From Corynebacterium pseudokroppenstedtii (GTDB lineage: Bacteria; Actinomycetota; Actinomycetes; Mycobacteriales; Mycobacteriaceae), in contig NZ_JAEUWU010000004.1 of the NCBI RefSeq assembly GCF_019754945.1, positions 310,001 to 374,000 of the forward strand: a stretch of DNA of 64,000 nucleotides. The letters run 5' to 3'. Within the stretch, counting starts at the first letter, position 1, and every line of letters begins with the position of its first letter. The position numbers and the translations under genes were made by a program. Below are positions 1 through 8,759 of the stretch, piece after piece. Under the pieces are notes generated by a model, which saw only the letters and a program-made list of their open reading frames with translations, was not told where the DNA came from and did not search any database.

Positions 1-271
1 ACCCACCCGCCAACACGATGCCAACGCCGAAGAGGAAACCTCCAATGATGACGGCGAGGGGGGCGAAGTCGTCGACCTCCGGGGTGATGACTCCCAGCGA
101 TGTTAGTGCAGCTAAGCCCACTGCGTGAACAGCGATCACAACGAGGAGTGCCACAAAGCCACGCCATGTTTTCAACGTGAAGATGTCACGCAACATACCG
201 GTGACACAAAAGCGACCCCTTTGCATGACGTAACCAAGGACCGTTCCAAGCACGAGACCGGTAATAAGCAT
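1..271 (-). CDS. YeeE/YedE-family sulfur-compound transporter (partial, N-terminus)
   Basis: Only the first 90 codons are present; the gene runs off the left edge. The start is ATG at 271, preceded by GGAAAGG five bases upstream. The peptide opens with a membrane helix, then the stretch GRFCVTGMLRD, which is typical of YeeE/YedE (DUF395) proteins, followed by two more hydrophobic segments. Family members import thiosulfate or related sulfur compounds, sometimes with a TusA-like or rhodanese partner. A McbR-type operator lies 138 bp upstream and a second palindrome 53 bp upstream, which fits sulfur-responsive control. The substrate cannot be told from this fragment. Confidence 0.75.
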   Translation of the reverse strand, partial: MLITGLVLGTVLGYVMQRGRFCVTGMLRDIFTLKTWRGFVALLVVIAVHAVGLAALTSLGVITPEVDDFAPLAVIIGGFLFGVGIVLAGG

Positions 272-323
272 GGCAACCTTTCCGCTTGATGGGCAACATT
301 TGCTGAATGCCACCTAATGAATA

Positions 324-337
324 AGGACATTTGTCCT
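324..337. promoter_or_regulatory. Perfect palindrome AGGACA-TT-TGTCCT upstream of YeeE-type gene
   Basis: Six-base arms separated by two bases lie 53 bp upstream of the transporter start codon, where a repressor or activator could act on its promoter. The cognate regulator is not recognised. Confidence 0.35.
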
Positions 338-408
338 GTATCGAGACCGTCCTGCATGGCGACCACCGGCGTGGGCACCATCATGTCCGTGCTTAGAGTA
401 ACCTAAAA

Positions 409-424
409 TAGACCGCTCTGTCTA
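409..424. promoter_or_regulatory. McbR-type operator TAGAC-N6-GTCTA
   Basis: The site reads TAGAC CGCTCT GTCTA, an exact match to the motif established for McbR, the TetR-type master repressor of sulfur metabolism in C. glutamicum. It sits between the divergent YeeE-type transporter and the surface-protein gene at 712. The same motif recurs at 3627-3642 in the second copy of this region. Confidence 0.7.
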
Positions 425-711
425 TAGTCTTTGTGTAGAGCTTTTACAGCGATAATGAACAGCGCAATTTACAGCGTGCGTGGGATGTGTGAGAGGACGC
501 GCGAGACACCGGGACGTGGGGTTTTTGACTTATCCTTCCCCACAAAAACGGGTATATAACACAGATTTGTGCCGGGGGAAATAAAGAGTGAGCTTCACAT
601 CCGCTTTACTAGAGAAGTGCAAACGCGATGTGACCAGCACGCGCAATTGAATACACAACTAACTAGTCCCTAACCCACCAGCCTCCCTACCCCACTGAAC
701 AAGGAATCACC

Positions 712-1740
712 ATGAGCGACGAATCAGAAAAACAACCACACAATGACCCCGAGACCACTCAGTTTCCACCCAATAATCCCGAAGGTACGTGGAACAATTC
801 GGGCGGTCAGAACAACAACACGTGGGGCAACGGGAGTGCGCAGAACAACGAAACACGGCAATTCCCGCCAGTGAACAACCCGAACTCCCAGGAAGGGCAA
901 CCACAGGGGCAAGGCGCTCCCGGATTTGCTAATCAACCGCCCAACCAACCCCAATGGGGACAACCGCCGACATCACAACCACCAGCACCAAACCAAGGGT
1001 TTCCTCAGGGCAATTTTCCTCAAGGCGGAAATGCTCCAACCGGGAATGCTTATGGCGGAAATGGAAGCACCGTCGTTTCCGCAGACACAAGACCTAACCG
1101 CATCGGCGCGAAAGGCGTCGCCAGTATTGTTGGCATACTCGTGCTGCTCTGCGGAGCGATTGGTGGAGCGATTGGTGGAGCGAGCTACGTGTGGTCCAAC
1201 CACCACAATGGACAGAAAAACGATGAAGCAGCACCCGCAACGTCGGTAACGCAGTCTCAAGCGGCGAACCCTCCCGCTAACCCCACCCCTGGACAGGAAA
1301 CCACGGAACCTACCCCCAAAAAGACCGCGATCAACCCCACCGTTAACAACGACGAAACAACGACGGACACAACCGAAGAAAACGACGATTCCGACAGCTC
1401 GAATAACAACTCGAATAGCAGTTCAGGTGGGGAATGCACGACCCAAGGAGCTTCCGGACAAACACTCCAGATAGTAATCGACAAAGGGGATATTGACTGC
1501 GCCGATGCTCAGGAAGTACTCAAGCGCTACGACGCCGCCCCGTACGGCGATGGGAGCCCCGGAACGCGCGGTGGCAACGCCCAAATCTGGGATTCCACCG
1601 AGGACGGCTGGGGCTGCGCTTCACCGACGTACGTGATGTCACAAGAAGAAGGCCTCAGTACTAGCTGCGGCAATGAAGAGTTGGGAGCCTCATTCTTCAT
1701 TCCCTTAAACGCCATAGACGAAAAGGACTACCGCGACTAA
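712..1740 (+). CDS. Membrane-anchored surface protein with low-complexity N-terminus and Cys-containing extracellular domain
   Basis: The 342-residue protein begins with about 125 residues rich in Asn, Gln, Pro and Gly, followed by a single membrane helix (about 136-161), a Thr/Asn/Asp-rich linker (165-240) and a C-terminal domain of about 100 residues with cysteines at 242, 263, 302 and 319. The last domain (DIDCADAQEVL, then GDGSPGTRGG, then DGWGC) resembles a small secreted module recurrent in mycobacterial and corynebacterial lipoproteins; its role is unknown. The start ATG has AAGGA upstream. A diverged paralogue with a nonsense codon lies at 3838-4755. The gene converges on the protease at 1952-2620. 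Likely cytoplasmic N-terminus and external C-terminus; no enzyme activity is suggested. Confidence 0.75.
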   Translation: MSDESEKQPHNDPETTQFPPNNPEGTWNNSGGQNNNTWGNGSAQNNETRQFPPVNNPNSQEGQPQGQGAPGFANQPPNQPQWGQPPTSQPPAPNQGFPQGNFPQGGNAPTGNAYGGNGSTVVSADTRPNRIGAKGVASIVGILVLLCGAIGGAIGGASYVWSNHHNGQKNDEAAPATSVTQSQAANPPANPTPGQETTEPTPKKTAINPTVNNDETTTDTTEENDDSDSSNNNSNSSSGGECTTQGASGQTLQIVIDKGDIDCADAQEVLKRYDAAPYGDGSPGTRGGNAQIWDSTEDGWGCASPTYVMSQEEGLSTSCGNEELGASFFIPLNAIDEKDYRD

Positions 1741-1858
1741 AACACTCCCCAAGAGCCGTCGATAATCGTCGACAATTGACGACAAAGATCGGGGAACGAA
1801 CCATCGCTAGCCACCAGCCCGTCGTTAGCGTCGGCAACCGTCGGTAGTCGCAGCAAAA

Positions 1859-1901
1859 AGGTCATCAGTGCGTCCCGATAAAAGACTGCACTAATGACCT
1901 A
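1859..1901. terminator. Inverted repeat between convergent genes
   Basis: AGGTCATCAGTGC pairs with GCACTAATGACCT with one mismatch around a 16-base loop. The T-run is weak, but the location between two converging genes fits a bidirectional terminator. Confidence 0.5.
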
Positions 1902-1951
1902 TCAGTACTAATATCTATCCGCTCCAATGACCTACTAGACCGAATGATCTA

Positions 1952-2620
1952 TCACGGCCAGCTCTGGGTAAAGACTGTGCCGTAAATCCACGGAAGAAAC
2001 TGGTCGACCCGAATGTAATACGCAACCGTTTTTCCATCGGCATCTTTACCAGTGGTTGAGCACAAAACACCGTAGATCACTGGGCCAATGTGGAACGGTC
2101 CGCCGGAATCACCAGGTTCTTGATCCCCAATAATGGCCTTCGTTTCAAACATGCTGCCATTGCCAGGACGCGGCCCCTGAGTCAGTCTGGAAATATAAGC
2201 CAAACCTTGCTGCTCGGGGAAGCGACCCGGGCCCCAACCGGTGAACTGGCCCGGCTGATTAGGAATAGGGCCAGGCGACGGCAACATAATAGGGCGAACC
2301 CCCATCGACACATCAGTACGCACAAGGGCAACATCTGCACCGCCCGGCTCACGAACAACACGATCAACCTTGAACGTTTGCTGAGCACGCTCACCAATCT
2401 TGACATGCCCACCAGCGCCTTGACTATTCCCAAGACAATGCGCAGCGGTCAAGACCCAGCGATCCGACAACACAGAACCGCTACAAATGCCACCAAGGAG
2501 AACCTCAGCTGACCAGGGTTCATATACCGCGTTATAGCCATTAGCCACAGCACCTGCCGAGGGAGCCGCAACCGTCGTGCCTGCGACGATAGCCGCAGCA
2601 CACGCGAACGCACTCAACAT
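1952..2620 (-). CDS. Secreted trypsin-like serine protease, copy 1 (start region possibly frameshifted)
   Basis: The 222-residue product carries a hydrophobic signal segment (1-25, ending in an Ala-rich cleavage region) and a chymotrypsin-fold protease. The triad is visible: His61 in TAAHC, Asp97 in GADVAL and Ser172 in GDSGGP. It is about 90% identical by eye to the copy at 4966. The reading frame starts at ATG 2620, but no ribosome site lies close to it. The GAGGA-type site is instead placed 7 bases before a TTG (2632-2634), which in this copy is out of frame because the A-tract before the ATG is one base shorter. Translation from TTG would stop after six codons, so this copy may be poorly expressed. 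A TATAAT box lies at 2701-2706 on this strand. Confidence 0.8.
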   Translation of the reverse strand: MLSAFACAAAIVAGTTVAAPSAGAVANGYNAVYEPWSAEVLLGGICSGSVLSDRWVLTAAHCLGNSQGAGGHVKIGERAQQTFKVDRVVREPGGADVALVRTDVSMGVRPIMLPSPGPIPNQPGQFTGWGPGRFPEQQGLAYISRLTQGPRPGNGSMFETKAIIGDQEPGDSGGPFHIGPVIYGVLCSTTGKDADGKTVAYYIRVDQFLPWIYGTVFTQSWP

Positions 2621-2700
2621 TTTTTAATTTTCAATTGATATCCTCACACGAGCCTAAACACAAGAAAACAATGAGATAGAGGAAAACAGCTTCCTACTGC

Positions 2701-2706
2701 ATTATA
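2701..2706 (-). promoter_or_regulatory. Probable -10 box of protease copy 1
   Basis: TATAAT on the minus strand, about 80 bases before the start codon. The surrounding 100 bases are nearly identical upstream of copy 2, where the box reads TATAGT (5710-5715). No clear -35 hexamer is seen. Confidence 0.4.
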
Positions 2707-2871
2707 TCTACTTTGATCCCCTTTGCATTACATCCCCTACATATGGCGCCCGTCACTTTCAGTATACTGATCCGTTAGAAAGAGAAGAACTATTTCAAAT
2801 AAGTTAACTATCGATTAGCTATCGTAATAATCTAAAAAGTCAGCTCAGAGTTAGCATACCTGATCATTGAT

Positions 2872-3054
2872 TTATACCAAGACCAGTTCACACACATCAC
2901 AATACTGACGCTTGTCTGCAGACGTACATTCGTTACACCACTCAAACCGTTGACGACAGTCAATACGCTCACAATTCACATATTGAGCCGTCGGTTTACC
3001 ACACTCAACACGAGGCTCTACACCGATGCTCGTTCCAGTGAGCTTATGCCCCAT
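2872..3054 (-). pseudogene. C-terminal fragment of a TrhO-type rhodanese
   Basis: About 50 codons match the cysteine-rich C-terminus of the intact rhodanese at 5880: [13 protein letters not shown], then CNECT and YCDVCE, ending LVLV against PALV. The catalytic rhodanese domain is absent. The stub lies at the same place relative to protease copy 1 as the intact gene does to copy 2, so it is the remnant of a duplicated gene. Confidence 0.7.
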
Positions 3055-3837
3055 CTAGCGATGACAATCGCTACATAGACTAGCCATTACACCCCATTAA
3101 ACAGTAAAACAGTAACCTTGACACCACCGATAATAAAATACAGCAATCAAACATATAGAGTTACAGTGTTTTTATGTCAACACTCCACACCGGGCAGATG
3201 TAACACCGGATTGGATCTCAATAAATCAATATAAAGCAGAATTATTCTAATTCGAGCAATCTCTTTTATGCTCATCATTCATCTAAACTCTTCAGAATTT
3301 AGAGTGATTAAAGTTAACCTATAGTGTAGACGTTTTGTTATATGTGTACCTTTAACTGCCGGTAGATGAGATATACCACATAAGAAACGTGCCCATATAT
3401 CAAGAGACAATCGTCTGTGAGCAGGTCAACGGTTGTTTCGAACTACTTTTGTTCTACCTTGATCCACAAGGCACGCCCACAATCGGTTAACTCCACCCCA
3501 GATTATCCTCGCCCTGGTCTCCATCCCAGACCCCACCGCGTGAACGTCGATGACAACAAAGGGCAGTCAATAACTCGGGCGACACTAGCGTCAACGTCGC
3601 GATATCACACTCAGGATAACCCACTATAGACCGAGCTGTCTATAGTAGATGTACAGCGCCCCTCACACGGCTCTATTTATGTTCGTCCTACCGTACAAAC
3701 CCCCGAAAACACGGGTACACACCACAATCTTGTGTCATAAGCTATAAACAGTAAGCTTCACATCTGCTTTACTAAAAGAAGATAATCGTAATACCGTCAA
3801 CAATACAAAGATCGCCGAACTCACTCTGGAACGCCCT
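3055..3837. other. Junction of the two duplicated units; decayed sequence
   Basis: No intact gene is seen. Around 3530-3580 the minus strand resembles the YeeE-type gene start (a 42-base match centred on GTTCACGC-GTGGG, equivalent to about 108-150), which suggests a decayed copy of that gene. A McbR-type operator is at 3627-3642. The 3700-3790 stretch resembles the leader of the gene at 712. The region is AT-richer than the rest of the window. Confidence 0.45.
3627..3642. promoter_or_regulatory. McbR-type operator TAGAC-N6-GTCTA, second copy
   Basis: TAGAC CGAGCT GTCTA, extended on both sides to a perfect TATAGAC-N6-GTCTATA palindrome (3625-3644). The arms are conserved with the site at 409-424 while the spacer and flanks differ, which argues for selection on the arms. 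It lies 196 bp before the surface-protein paralogue. Confidence 0.65.
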
Positions 3838-4755
3838 ATGACCAGCAACTCAGACAAAAATCCTTCCAACAACGATTCCCGACCTCAGGCACGACGGAAG
3901 GACAAAGACCATCAAGAATGGGGCAGTGGATTTCCATCAAACGATAACGACTTACCGCCACAATGGGGCAATCCTGATCACCCAAGAACCACCGATGAGC
4001 ACCCCAACATAGAACAACGCAGTCAGTCCGGCTTCGCACCCCAATATAACAACCAGCCAGGCCGGCCGACATGGGAAACTCCAGCACCACAACCACGTGG
4101 AACTGAGAGCAGATCGCCCCACTCCGCTGGGAATAAATCAGCTACCGGCGTTCGAACCAAGAAAATCGCTGGAATCACTGGGACGCTCGTTCTCCTTGCC
4201 GGAATAATAGCTGGCACAAGCTATGCCTAGTCCCACCATCACAAGGATTCAAATGATGGTGAATCGATCGCCGCTACATCAGCAACACCTTCTCGATCCG
4301 CCATAAAGACAACCAACGACACCACCACCGCCACTACAACCCCCAACGACATAACGGAAACGACACCAGCTAGCGTCACCGTTACTCACAGCGAAGCACC
4401 GACAGCAGAAGCAGAAGAAAACACCGATTCTAATAACCCAGATAGCAGTTCAGAAGGAGACTGCACCATTCAAAGATCTGGTGGAAGGACATACCAAATA
4501 GTTGTGCGTAAGGGAAATATTGGCTGCACCGCTGCCCGTGACGTACTCGAGCGCTACGACACCGCACCAGAAGGAGATGGGAGCCCTGGAACGCGCGGTG
4601 GTAGCGCACAAATATGGCATTCAATTAATGACGGTTGGGGATGCGCTACTCCCACGTACGTTAGTGCTACAGAAACAGGAGTTGCCCTCTCTTGCAGTGA
4701 TGATGACACTGGGACATCATTCATTATTCCCATCAACACCGACGAGTATGACTAA
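3838..4755 (+). pseudogene. Surface-protein paralogue interrupted by an amber codon
   Basis: This is the second copy of the gene at 712. Codon 131 is TAG (4228-4230) where the paralogue has TGG (Trp161) at the outer end of the membrane helix; a single G-to-A change explains it. The same frame is open on both sides: a polar N-terminus and membrane helix before the stop, and a Thr-rich linker plus the complete Cys domain (DGSPGTRGG, DGWGC) after it, to TAA at 4755. Without readthrough the product would be a 130-residue membrane-inserted stub. The otherwise intact frame suggests a recent lesion or strain-level variation. Confidence 0.8.
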
Positions 4756-4855
4756 TTAAAACTCTCCTTTGCCAGTACCATACTGTCACACAATACGAAC
4801 AATACTGTTGATCGTAGAGGACCCTCACTCGGTTCAGATCTTATGAATAATCAGA

Positions 4856-4898
4856 TCCCCTCTGAGCTTTCGGATCAGTTCTGAAAGCTCAGAGGGGA
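4856..4898. terminator. Strong bidirectional hairpin between convergent genes
   Basis: A perfect 16-bp stem (TCCCCTCTGAGCTTTC and its complement) encloses an 11-base loop. It separates the surface-protein pseudogene from protease copy 2, as the weaker hairpin at 1859 does in the first unit. Confidence 0.75.
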
Positions 4899-4965
4899 CA
4901 AAACCTCATGATCTAATCATTCTCTTTACCTGAAGAATGAGCTACGAAGTTATATTACTGAATAA

Positions 4966-5649
4966 TCACGGCCAGCTCTGGGTAAAGACTGTGCCGTAAA
5001 TCCACGGAAGGAACTGGTCGACCTTCGTATAGTTCGCAATAGTCTTCCCATCAGAACCCTTGCCACTGGTGGAGCACAAAACACCATAGATCACCGGGCC
5101 AATGTGGAACGGTCCGCCGGAATCGCCAGGTTCTTGATCCCCAATAATGGCCTTCGTTTCAAACATGTCAGCATTACCCGGACGCGGACCTTTCGTCGGT
5201 CCTGAAACATAAGCAAGACCTTGTGTCTCGGGGAAGCGGCCCGGACCCCAACCCGTGAACTGGCCCGGCTGATTAGGAACTGGCCCGGGTGACGGCAACA
5301 TGATGGGGCGAACCCCCATCGACACATCAGTACGCACAAGAGCAACATCAGCGCCGCCCGGCTCACGAACAACACGATCAACCTTGAACGTTTGCTGAGC
5401 ACGCTCACCAATCTTGACATGCCCACCGGGGCCATGGCTGTTACCAAGACAATGCGCGGCAGTCAACACCCAGCGATCCGACAACACAGAACCGCTACAA
5501 ATGCCACCAATAAGCACTTCCGCCGACCAGGGTTCATATACCGCGTTATAGCCATTAGCCACAGCACCTGCCGAGGGAGCCGCAACCGTCGTGCCTGCGG
5601 CGATAGCCACAGCACACGCGAACGCACTCAGCATTTTTTTAATTTTCAA
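4966..5649 (-). CDS. Secreted trypsin-like serine protease, copy 2
   Basis: The preferred start is TTG at 5649, because AGG lies 7 bases upstream and the resulting N-terminus (M)KIKKMLSAF has the basic residues expected of a signal peptide; an ATG at 5634 is the alternative. From TTG the product has 227 residues. Numbered from the internal Met, the triad is His61 (TAAHC), Asp97 (GADVAL) and Ser172 (GDSGGP). Cysteines near the triad residues can form the usual chymotrypsin-fold disulfides. A secreted endopeptidase is the likely role; the substrate is unknown. In this copy the A-tract before the ATG has one more base than in copy 1, keeping TTG in frame. Confidence 0.85.
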   Translation of the reverse strand: MKIKKMLSAFACAVAIAAGTTVAAPSAGAVANGYNAVYEPWSAEVLIGGICSGSVLSDRWVLTAAHCLGNSHGPGGHVKIGERAQQTFKVDRVVREPGGADVALVRTDVSMGVRPIMLPSPGPVPNQPGQFTGWGPGRFPETQGLAYVSGPTKGPRPGNADMFETKAIIGDQEPGDSGGPFHIGPVIYGVLCSTSGKGSDGKTIANYTKVDQFLPWIYGTVFTQSWP

Positions 5650-5879
5650 TTTGCTACCTAACACTGACTTACAAAAACAATGAGATATGGGAAAACAGCT
5701 TCCCACTGCACTATATCTACTTTGATCCCCTTTGCATTACATCCCCTACATATGGCGCCCGTCACGTTCACCATGAAGATCCACTACTCAGAGCCGAAGA
5801 ATACAAAAATAGGGAACTACTCGGACAGTCATCAATTTGTCCTAAAAACAGTTTATATTCAACGTACCTGGTTATTGAT

Positions 5880-6770
5880 TCACACCAAGGCCGGTTCACA
5901 CTCGCCGCAATACTCATGCTTATGCGCAGCCGTACACTCGTCGCAACGGAGGAATAACTTCCGGCAATCGTTATTCGCACAGTTCACAAATTGAGCCGTC
6001 GGTTTACCACACTCAACACAATGCCCTAAGGATTCCGTACCACTACCGAATTCCATATGCATTCGCTTATCAAAAACATAAAGCGATCCATCCCAATATC
6101 CATCATTTCCGTACGCTTCCCCATAGCGCACAATTCCCCCATCCAACTGATAGACCTCTTCGAAGCCACGATTCTTCATCAGCACTGATAGAACTTCACA
6201 CCGGATACCACCCGTGCAATAGGTCACCACCGGGCGTTTCTTCAGATCGTCGTACTTCCCGGATTCAATCTCATCTAAGAAATCGCGGGTCGTCGTCGTA
6301 TTGGGAACCACAGCGTTACGGAACTTACCAATTTCCGCCTCCATGGCATTACGGCCATCAAAGAAGACGACATCGTCGCCGCGTTCGTCCATCAAATGAT
6401 GGAGGTCCTCCGGTTTCAGGTGCGTACCACCGCCGACGACACCCTCTTCATTTACTTTCAACTCATCCCCAGCGCCAAACGTGACCAGTTCTGGGCGAAC
6501 TTTCACGCTCAGCCGCGGGAAATCGTCCCCCTCACCCTCAGACCATTTAATATCAGCGTCCTTAAAAGGCGCATAGCTCCGCGTTTCACGGCAATAACGT
6601 TTAACGTCGTTAAGTTCCCCGCCGAGCGTGGCGTTAATGCCGTCTTTAGAGATAATTACCCGCCCTTTGAGCCTCCATCTCTCCGCCAAGGCCTTCTGCC
6701 ACAGACGAATTGCTTCGGGATCAGCTAATGGCGTGAACACATAAAACAGCACAATCTTCGGCATGGACAT
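5880..6770 (-). CDS. trhO: TrhO-type rhodanese (tRNA uridine-34 hydroxylase, UPF0176)
   Basis: The start is placed at ATG 6770 (or 6764) because family members begin [10 protein letters not shown]; the frame extends upstream but that part has no family likeness. The 296-residue protein has an N-terminal UPF0176 domain, a rhodanese domain with Cys185 in YCTGGIRCE, and a Cys-rich C-terminal tail ([21 protein letters not shown]) that may bind zinc. E. coli TrhO (YceA) uses prephenate-linked chemistry to make 5-hydroxyuridine at tRNA position 34. A truncated relic of the same gene is at 2872-3054. It is transcribed toward protease copy 2 and may share sulfur-related control with the duplicated unit, although no McbR site is seen directly upstream. 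Confidence 0.85.
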   Translation of the reverse strand: MSMPKIVLFYVFTPLADPEAIRLWQKALAERWRLKGRVIISKDGINATLGGELNDVKRYCRETRSYAPFKDADIKWSEGEGDDFPRLSVKVRPELVTFGAGDELKVNEEGVVGGGTHLKPEDLHHLMDERGDDVVFFDGRNAMEAEIGKFRNAVVPNTTTTRDFLDEIESGKYDDLKKRPVVTYCTGGIRCEVLSVLMKNRGFEEVYQLDGGIVRYGEAYGNDGYWDGSLYVFDKRMHMEFGSGTESLGHCVECGKPTAQFVNCANNDCRKLFLRCDECTAAHKHEYCGECEPALV

Positions 6771-7025
6771 GCTGCTGATTCTAATAAGACACCTGTTCAA
6801 CCCACGAATTCCCCGCCACAGCCCTAGCAAGAACGCCTCGCCCTCATCATCGCGTGGGATCACAAGCCGCGGCTAGACCCCCGACTCCTCGTCACCCGTC
6901 GATGCCTCTACTTCGCGAGTAACCTGGGCCGAGGAAGACTGCGGAACACTTACGCACTAAAACAGGAACTAAAAGCCACTCGTGGTGAAATAACCATCAC
7001 GCAGAAGCGCCGAGGAGTCAGATCT

Positions 7026-8036
7026 GTGAAAAAACTAATCAATGACCCACATGACGTCGTCACAGAAAGCATCGAAGGACTGGGCCTGGCACACCCCGAA
7101 CTCGTCACAGTCAATCCCGAGCCACTATTTGTCACCCGAAGTCCTCAGAACTCCAAAGAACAAGGCACAGTGGGCGTCATTTCCGGTGGAGGCTCCGGGC
7201 ACGAACCTCTCCATGCGGGATTCGTCGGCACCGGTATGCTCGACGCCGCCGTCCCCGGCCCCGTGTTCACATCACCGACACCCGATCCGATTCTTGAAGC
7301 AGCAAAAAGCGCCGATAAGGGTGCCGGCGTTGTATTCGTCGTCAAGAACTACACCGGTGATGTACTCAATTTCGACACCGCTGCTGACCTTGCCGATATG
7401 GAAGACATCGAGGTGCGACAGGTCATCGTGAATGACGACGTCGCCGTTGAGGATTCAACGTTTACAGCTGGACGCCGCGGAGTGGCCGGCACTTTCTTAG
7501 TAGAGAAGATCACCGGTGCCGCGGCGGAGCGCGGATTGTCCCTCGACGAGGTCGAACGCGTCGCGAACAGCGCCATTCACAATGTGCGCTCAATGGGTGT
7601 GGCGTTGACGTCTTGCACCGTGCCTCACGTCGGGAAGCCGTCTTTTGATCTCGACGACAGTGAGATTGAACTGGGTGTGGGCATTCATGGTGAGCCTGGC
7701 CGACGTCGAGTCACCATGAGCAGTGCGGATGAGATCACGGATCAGCTGCTCGACCCCATTGTGGCGGATTTGGAGCTGACGAAGTCCGATCGCGTTATTG
7801 CGCTGGTTAACGGCATGGGCGGCACTCCCCAGTCCGAGTTGTACATCGTTTTCCGACGAGTGGCGCAGCGGCTATCGGACCTCGGTATCACTCTCGAGCG
7901 GTCCGATGTCGGGAACTTCGTCACCAGCTTGGAAATGCAAGGGGTTTCCGTCACATTGCTCCGCGTCGATGATGAACTGCTTTCCTTGTACGACGATCCC
8001 GCCGAGACACCGGCATTTGTCAAAAAATCGAAATGA
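7026..8036 (+). CDS. dhaK: Dihydroxyacetone kinase subunit DhaK
   Basis: The 336-residue subunit binds dihydroxyacetone covalently and is the acceptor in PEP-dependent phosphorylation to DHA-phosphate. Visible marks are GGGSGHEPLHAG (54-65) and His221 in GVGIHGEPG, the residue that forms the hemiaminal bond with the substrate in E. coli DhaK. The start is GTG at 7026, with GAGGAG 11 bases upstream. It is the first gene of dhaK-dhaL-dhaM. No DhaR or DhaS regulator gene is adjacent. Confidence 0.93.
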   Translation: MKKLINDPHDVVTESIEGLGLAHPELVTVNPEPLFVTRSPQNSKEQGTVGVISGGGSGHEPLHAGFVGTGMLDAAVPGPVFTSPTPDPILEAAKSADKGAGVVFVVKNYTGDVLNFDTAADLADMEDIEVRQVIVNDDVAVEDSTFTAGRRGVAGTFLVEKITGAAAERGLSLDEVERVANSAIHNVRSMGVALTSCTVPHVGKPSFDLDDSEIELGVGIHGEPGRRRVTMSSADEITDQLLDPIVADLELTKSDRVIALVNGMGGTPQSELYIVFRRVAQRLSDLGITLERSDVGNFVTSLEMQGVSVTLLRVDDELLSLYDDPAETPAFVKKSK

Positions 8037-8126
8037 CAAATATGGGGTTCAGACGGTGGGGAATAGACCACTATTTCCAAGAAAAATAAACAACTACTTC
8101 AACTGAGGCGAAAAGGAGTAATCACT

Positions 8127-8759
8127 ATGTCAGATTTAGATAAGGCGTGGGCTGATCGTTGGATTCGCGGGTGTGCCACAACCGCTAGCGAGCACCGCGA
8201 AGAATTGATCGATTTAGACCGAGCTATTGGCGACGCTGACCACGGCGAAAACGTGGATCGTGGTTTCCAGGCTGTAGTGAAGAAACTGGATGAGGACCAG
8301 CCCCAAGATATTGCCGGCGTTTTTAAGCTGACAGCGAAGACGCTGATGTCGACCGTTGGCGGGGCATCTGGGCCACTGCTGGGCACGGCATTTATGTACG
8401 CGGCGAAGGCCGTATCGGGTGACACACTTGACGCCGACGGTGTTGCCTCCGTGGTGGAATCCGCGGTGGGTGGCGTCGAAAAGCGGGGTAAGGCAGCCGA
8501 AGGAGAGAAGACCATGGTTGATACTTGGGCCCCGGCGGCGCGGGCGGCGCGGTCTGCTGCAGACGATGGGAAGAGTCCTGCCGAGGTATTGCGCGCGGCT
8601 GCCCAGGCTGCACATGAAGGCGCCGAGGCCACCATCGACATGACTGCTACCAAAGGACGGGCCTCTTACCTGGGAGAACGCTCTGTAGGGCACAAAGACC
8701 CCGGCGCTACGAGCTCTGCATATTTCCTCGCTGAGGCCTCTAAAGCCGTTGATGCATAG
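8127..8759 (+). CDS. dhaL: Dihydroxyacetone kinase ADP-binding subunit DhaL
   Basis: This 210-residue helical subunit holds ADP as a cofactor and passes phosphate from DhaM to DHA bound on DhaK. The Mg-coordinating acidic cluster is visible in IGDADHGENVDRG (34-46); STVGGASGPL and GHKDPGATSSA are the other conserved stretches. ATG 8127 follows AAGGAG. A 90-base gap separates it from dhaK and its stop overlaps the possible GTG start of dhaM. Confidence 0.93.
   Translation: MSDLDKAWADRWIRGCATTASEHREELIDLDRAIGDADHGENVDRGFQAVVKKLDEDQPQDIAGVFKLTAKTLMSTVGGASGPLLGTAFMYAAKAVSGDTLDADGVASVVESAVGGVEKRGKAAEGEKTMVDTWAPAARAARSAADDGKSPAEVLRAAAQAAHEGAEATIDMTATKGRASYLGERSVGHKDPGATSSAYFLAEASKAVDA

Larger units (their letters stand above)
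272..711. other. Divergent regulatory region between YeeE-type gene and surface-protein gene
   Basis: No gene is seen in these 440 bases. The region holds a perfect 14-bp palindrome (324-337), a McbR-type operator (409-424), a TTGACT at 525-530 and an AT-rich TATATAAC at 553-560 whose spacing (22 bp) is too long for a classic promoter pair. A stretch around 588-620 (AGCTTCACAT, then GCTTTACT) is conserved upstream of the paralogous gene at 3838, so it may belong to the promoter or leader of that gene family. Confidence 0.5.

Noticed and set aside
1936..1951. TAGAC-N6-ATCTA, similar to the McbR motif
   Set aside because: One arm has a mismatch and the site lies between convergent genes, close to the protease stop, where an operator is unlikely.
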